Shown in pieces: positions 61,880 to 64,000 of a DNA stretch of 64,000 nucleotides. Position 1 is the stretch's first letter. Each line of letters starts with the position of its first letter. Position numbers and translations under genes: made by a program. The notes beneath the pieces are model-generated. The model did no database searches. It was not told where the DNA came from and worked only from the letters and a program-made list of their open reading frames with translations. The stretch comes from Meconema thalassinum (Eukaryota; Arthropoda; Insecta; Orthoptera; Tettigoniidae): the NCBI GenBank assembly GCA_946902985.2, contig OX336389.2:1081017788-1081081787 (forward strand), written 5' to 3'.

Positions 61880-62254
61880 GTGGCCTACAAGTTAGCATAT
61901 TCTGCCCTGATCTTACCAGATTCAACTTTTACTTATGTCTGGAGTTCTCCTTCCTATGACGGTCTTGTTCGGTATACACAAAACGTCGTTAGGAAAATTG
62001 GGCTACTGCCTATTGCAATTGGTACCCATATTCCGAATGCTAGAACTAGCCACTATGTGATGCCACGTGCTTTCTCTAAGACACCTGCTTTGAATAACTG
62101 CTTGAGTCAGGAACCGACTATGGTAACTGGTGTCACATACTCAGACCACGGTCATCTCAAGAATATTCAGGATGTATCTCCCATTGACCTCTTCATATCA
62201 AACTTGGAAATAAGCCCTGGCAGTGACGAGGTACATAGTCTTGACAGATGTTAA
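61880..62254 (+). CDS. Unidentified 124-codon ORF
   Basis: An ATG-initiated frame in a locally less AT-rich stretch, reading MAYKLAYSALILPDSTFTYV and ending NLEISPGSDEVHSLDRC. No domain, signal peptide or membrane segment was recognised. The frame opens upstream of the ATG (VHVTSKV..), and AG dinucleotides at 61878-61879 could be a splice acceptor, so it may be part of an exon or a transposon remnant. Unsupported beyond length. Confidence 0.2.
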   Translation: MAYKLAYSALILPDSTFTYVWSSPSYDGLVRYTQNVVRKIGLLPIAIGTHIPNARTSHYVMPRAFSKTPALNNCLSQEPTMVTGVTYSDHGHLKNIQDVSPIDLFISNLEISPGSDEVHSLDRC

Positions 62255-62870
62255 CAGCACCAGCCTGAAACGCAGGGAATTCGGGTTTGAATCCAAACTG
62301 CAGTTTCATTTTCAAGTCATACTCATCAGATAAATTCTCTGCTATGTTACTTTATAATGCTGGTACGAGTAATAAGAGAAAATATACGAAATCATGCACC
62401 GAAATCATTGACGTGTGTTGAACAACTGAGTAGAAATCAAGGTAAAATAAAGTAACAATGACCGAGTATTTTCTCCTATTCCTACGACAAGGGACAGGAC
62501 GACGAGCTGATATTGTCACAAAATGACCGTCCATTTTAAGGGAAAGGCCTCATCACTTTGATGCTCTCTGGATCCTACTTGGTGAGTAGTGAACGTGACC
62601 TTGGAAAACTATGTCATTTCGGATTGGTTCCTTCTATCATACTTATTTCCTTGGCATACATTAACAGAACTCCCTGAACAGATAATATCACATAAGGAGA
62701 CTTTCTCAACTTCCCTACTACTCTACGTGAAAATTCCTGTGTTTTTCGTTGTAGTATAAGGTAATGCAGCATTACGGTAATGAGCTTTATCAAAAACCCG
62801 GCACAAGTTAACATTTGATTGTCCCTCAAAATTAAAATGAACCATTTGAGCACATTTCACATTAAATAAT
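62255..62870. other. No recognisable gene
   Basis: A weak B-box-like GGGTTTGAATCCAAACTGC lies at about 62283; otherwise nothing recognised. Confidence 0.4.
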
Positions 62871-62884
62871 AATTACAAATGATA

Positions 62885-63281
62885 TTATGTCTGCCTCGTT
62901 GCGTAGTGGCTAGCACTCTGGCCTTTCACCGCTGAGGCCAGGGTTCGATTCCTGGCTCTACCAAGAATTTTATTTCTGGTCTGAGGGATGGAACGGGGCA
63001 CACTCAGCCTTGTGAGGCTAAACCGAGAAGAAGTGGGTTCGATTTCCACCTCAGCCATCCCGGAAGTGGTTTTCCGTGGTATCCCACTTCTACTCCAGGC
63101 AAATGACGGGATAGTTCCTAACTGAAGGTCACGGCCGACTCGTTCCCAATCCTCATCTGAATTACAAATGGCTATACAGCCATCACAGTAACACTGGTTG
63201 TCAGACAAATTCCACATACAACCAAGTACACGGGCCTACATGGCCACGATGTCACAAAGCCCCTTAATTAATCAAAAACAT
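62885..63281 (+). repeat. SINE-B, full-length reference copy with 9-bp duplication
   Basis: tRNA head TGCCTCGTTGCGTAGTGGCT (A box GCGTAGTGGC) and B box CAGGGTTCGATTCC; then GGTCTGAGGGATGGAACGGG, GTGGGTTCGATTTCCACC, GTGGTTTTCCGTGGTATCCC, TTCCTAACTGAAGGTCACGG and the tail GTCACAAAGCCCCTTAATTA. The duplication CAAATGATA at 62876-62884 and 63282-63290 fixes the ends. Confidence 0.88.
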
Positions 63282-63461
63282 CAAATGATAATCTCTTGTG
63301 AGAAACAAACCACTCCCATCGGTGTTCATTGAATAACGCAATTTGATAGAGCGTAAAATCTAGGTCACATACTGAAGTGATGCTGTTTAAGGTTGATTCT
63401 TACTATCTAACTCAGGAGTAGCCAGAATTGATGCTACGTAATAGGCCATATGAATGAAAAT

Positions 63462-63780
63462 CCACAGCCTGCTTCCAGTCTCCGACCGGGTCAGGAATGG
63501 AATGAATGAAGCCCCCATCTAGCGGCGAGGATATGGACTGTGCCGGCTGCCAAGGCCTGACGCACTCCTCTGGGGCAATGATTAAATGAATGACAGATGA
63601 AATGAAATGATAGTGGAGAGTGTTGCTGGAATGAAATTTTGACAGGGAAAACCGGAGTACCCGGAGAAAAACCTGTCTGCCTCCGTTTTGTCCAGCACAG
63701 ATCTCACATGGAGTGACCGGGATTTGAACCACGGACCCAGCGGTGAGAGGCCGGCGTGCTGCTGCCTAAGCCACGGAGGC
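63462..63780 (-). repeat. SINE-C, full-length reference copy
   Basis: The minus-strand head GCCTCCGTGGCTTAGGCAGC (A box TGGCTTAGGC) and CCGTGGTTCAAATCCCGG (B box) are well preserved. The body is shared with 14568-14888 throughout (for example GCCCCCATCTAGCGGCGAGG on the plus strand). Confidence 0.88.
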
Positions 63781-63782
63781 TT

Positions 63783-64000
63783 TAACCTAGAGGGTAAATT
63801 GACTAAATAAAAATAAATAAAATAAAGCTAATTACATAAAATAGGATTTTGAAAAGTAATAGGCCATATATTAATGTGGTTTCCTTCCGATGCCCATCCT
63901 ACAAATAGCTCATTCAAATACCCCTGAAATTTGCCCTGATCCGCCCTGCGATACTGGAATATGATCTTATTTGCTACATAAGAGTCTAATTTTGTAATGT
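63783..64000. other. No recognisable gene
   Basis: A-rich stretch after the SINE-C head, then unremarkable sequence to the window end. Confidence 0.4.

Noticed and set aside
62891..62965. Possible tRNA gene (A and B boxes at tRNA spacing)
   Set aside because: It continues into the SINE-B body and has a flanking duplication; it is the SINE head. The same applies to the heads at 17530, 56347, 13253-13462 and 63780.

Overview
The window looks like a repeat-rich animal, most probably insect, nuclear region. It has no bacterial-style operons. It holds GC-AG/AG splice signals, several tRNA-derived SINE families, LINE 3' ends, Tc1-type DNA transposons, a Helitron-like element and Ty3/Gypsy LTR retroelements. 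Several SINE and LINE tails look like families seen in large-genome (polyneopteran) insects, but the species cannot be named from the sequence alone. The only convincing host coding sequence is one short exon of a Shisa-family cysteine-rich protein near the left end (1523-1691, + strand).

Layout. 1-1.7 kb: a decayed LINE reverse-transcriptase piece, then the Shisa exon preceded by two decayed copies of itself at exact 153-bp steps. 1.77-4.5 kb: a SINE-like repeat, a structurally complete Tc1-type transposon (perfect 36-bp inverted ends, TA duplication, intact 341-aa DD34E transposase) and two SINE-B copies. 5.05-5.95 kb: a foldback element whose centre is a 43-bp tandem array. 7-17 kb: LINE 3' ends, SINEs of three families (two with clear target-site duplications), a palindromic MITE-like repeat, a 64-bp minisatellite, and long AT-rich stretches without recognisable genes.

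17,758-51,373 is the dominant feature. It is a 33.6-kb tandem array of one Ty3/Gypsy-type LTR retroelement on the minus strand, arranged LTR-internal-LTR-internal-LTR-internal-LTR. Unusually long LTRs of about 3.9 kb are shared between neighbours (the leftmost has lost 1.07 kb). The whole array sits inside one SINE-A copy with a single GTAC duplication at its outer ends, so it behaves as one insertion expanded in place. Each unit has a tRNA-Lys-like primer site, a coiled-coil Gag fused to an aspartic protease, and RT/RNase H/integrase in another frame. Every copy has frame breaks, and copies 2 and 3 share two of them, so none looks autonomous as read.

51.5-53.1 kb: a second, unrelated Gypsy element reduced to zinc knuckle/protease, the integrase C-terminus and one 678-bp LTR. 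53.9-56.8 kb: a decayed Tc1-like element carrying a SINE-E insertion with a 12-bp duplication, a LINE ORF2 C-terminus, and a full SINE-A. 57.9-60.7 kb: a decayed OTU-protease reading frame that runs into a Helitron-like 5' end, a tandem second Helitron-like copy with a hairpin-CTAG 3' end, and inside that copy a 0.74-kb inverted-repeat element with a broken MADF-like frame, flanked by a 37-bp direct repeat. 61-64 kb: more SINEs and one unidentified 124-codon ORF.

No CRISPR array, rRNA gene or functional tRNA gene was recognised. All tRNA-like segments appear to be SINE heads.
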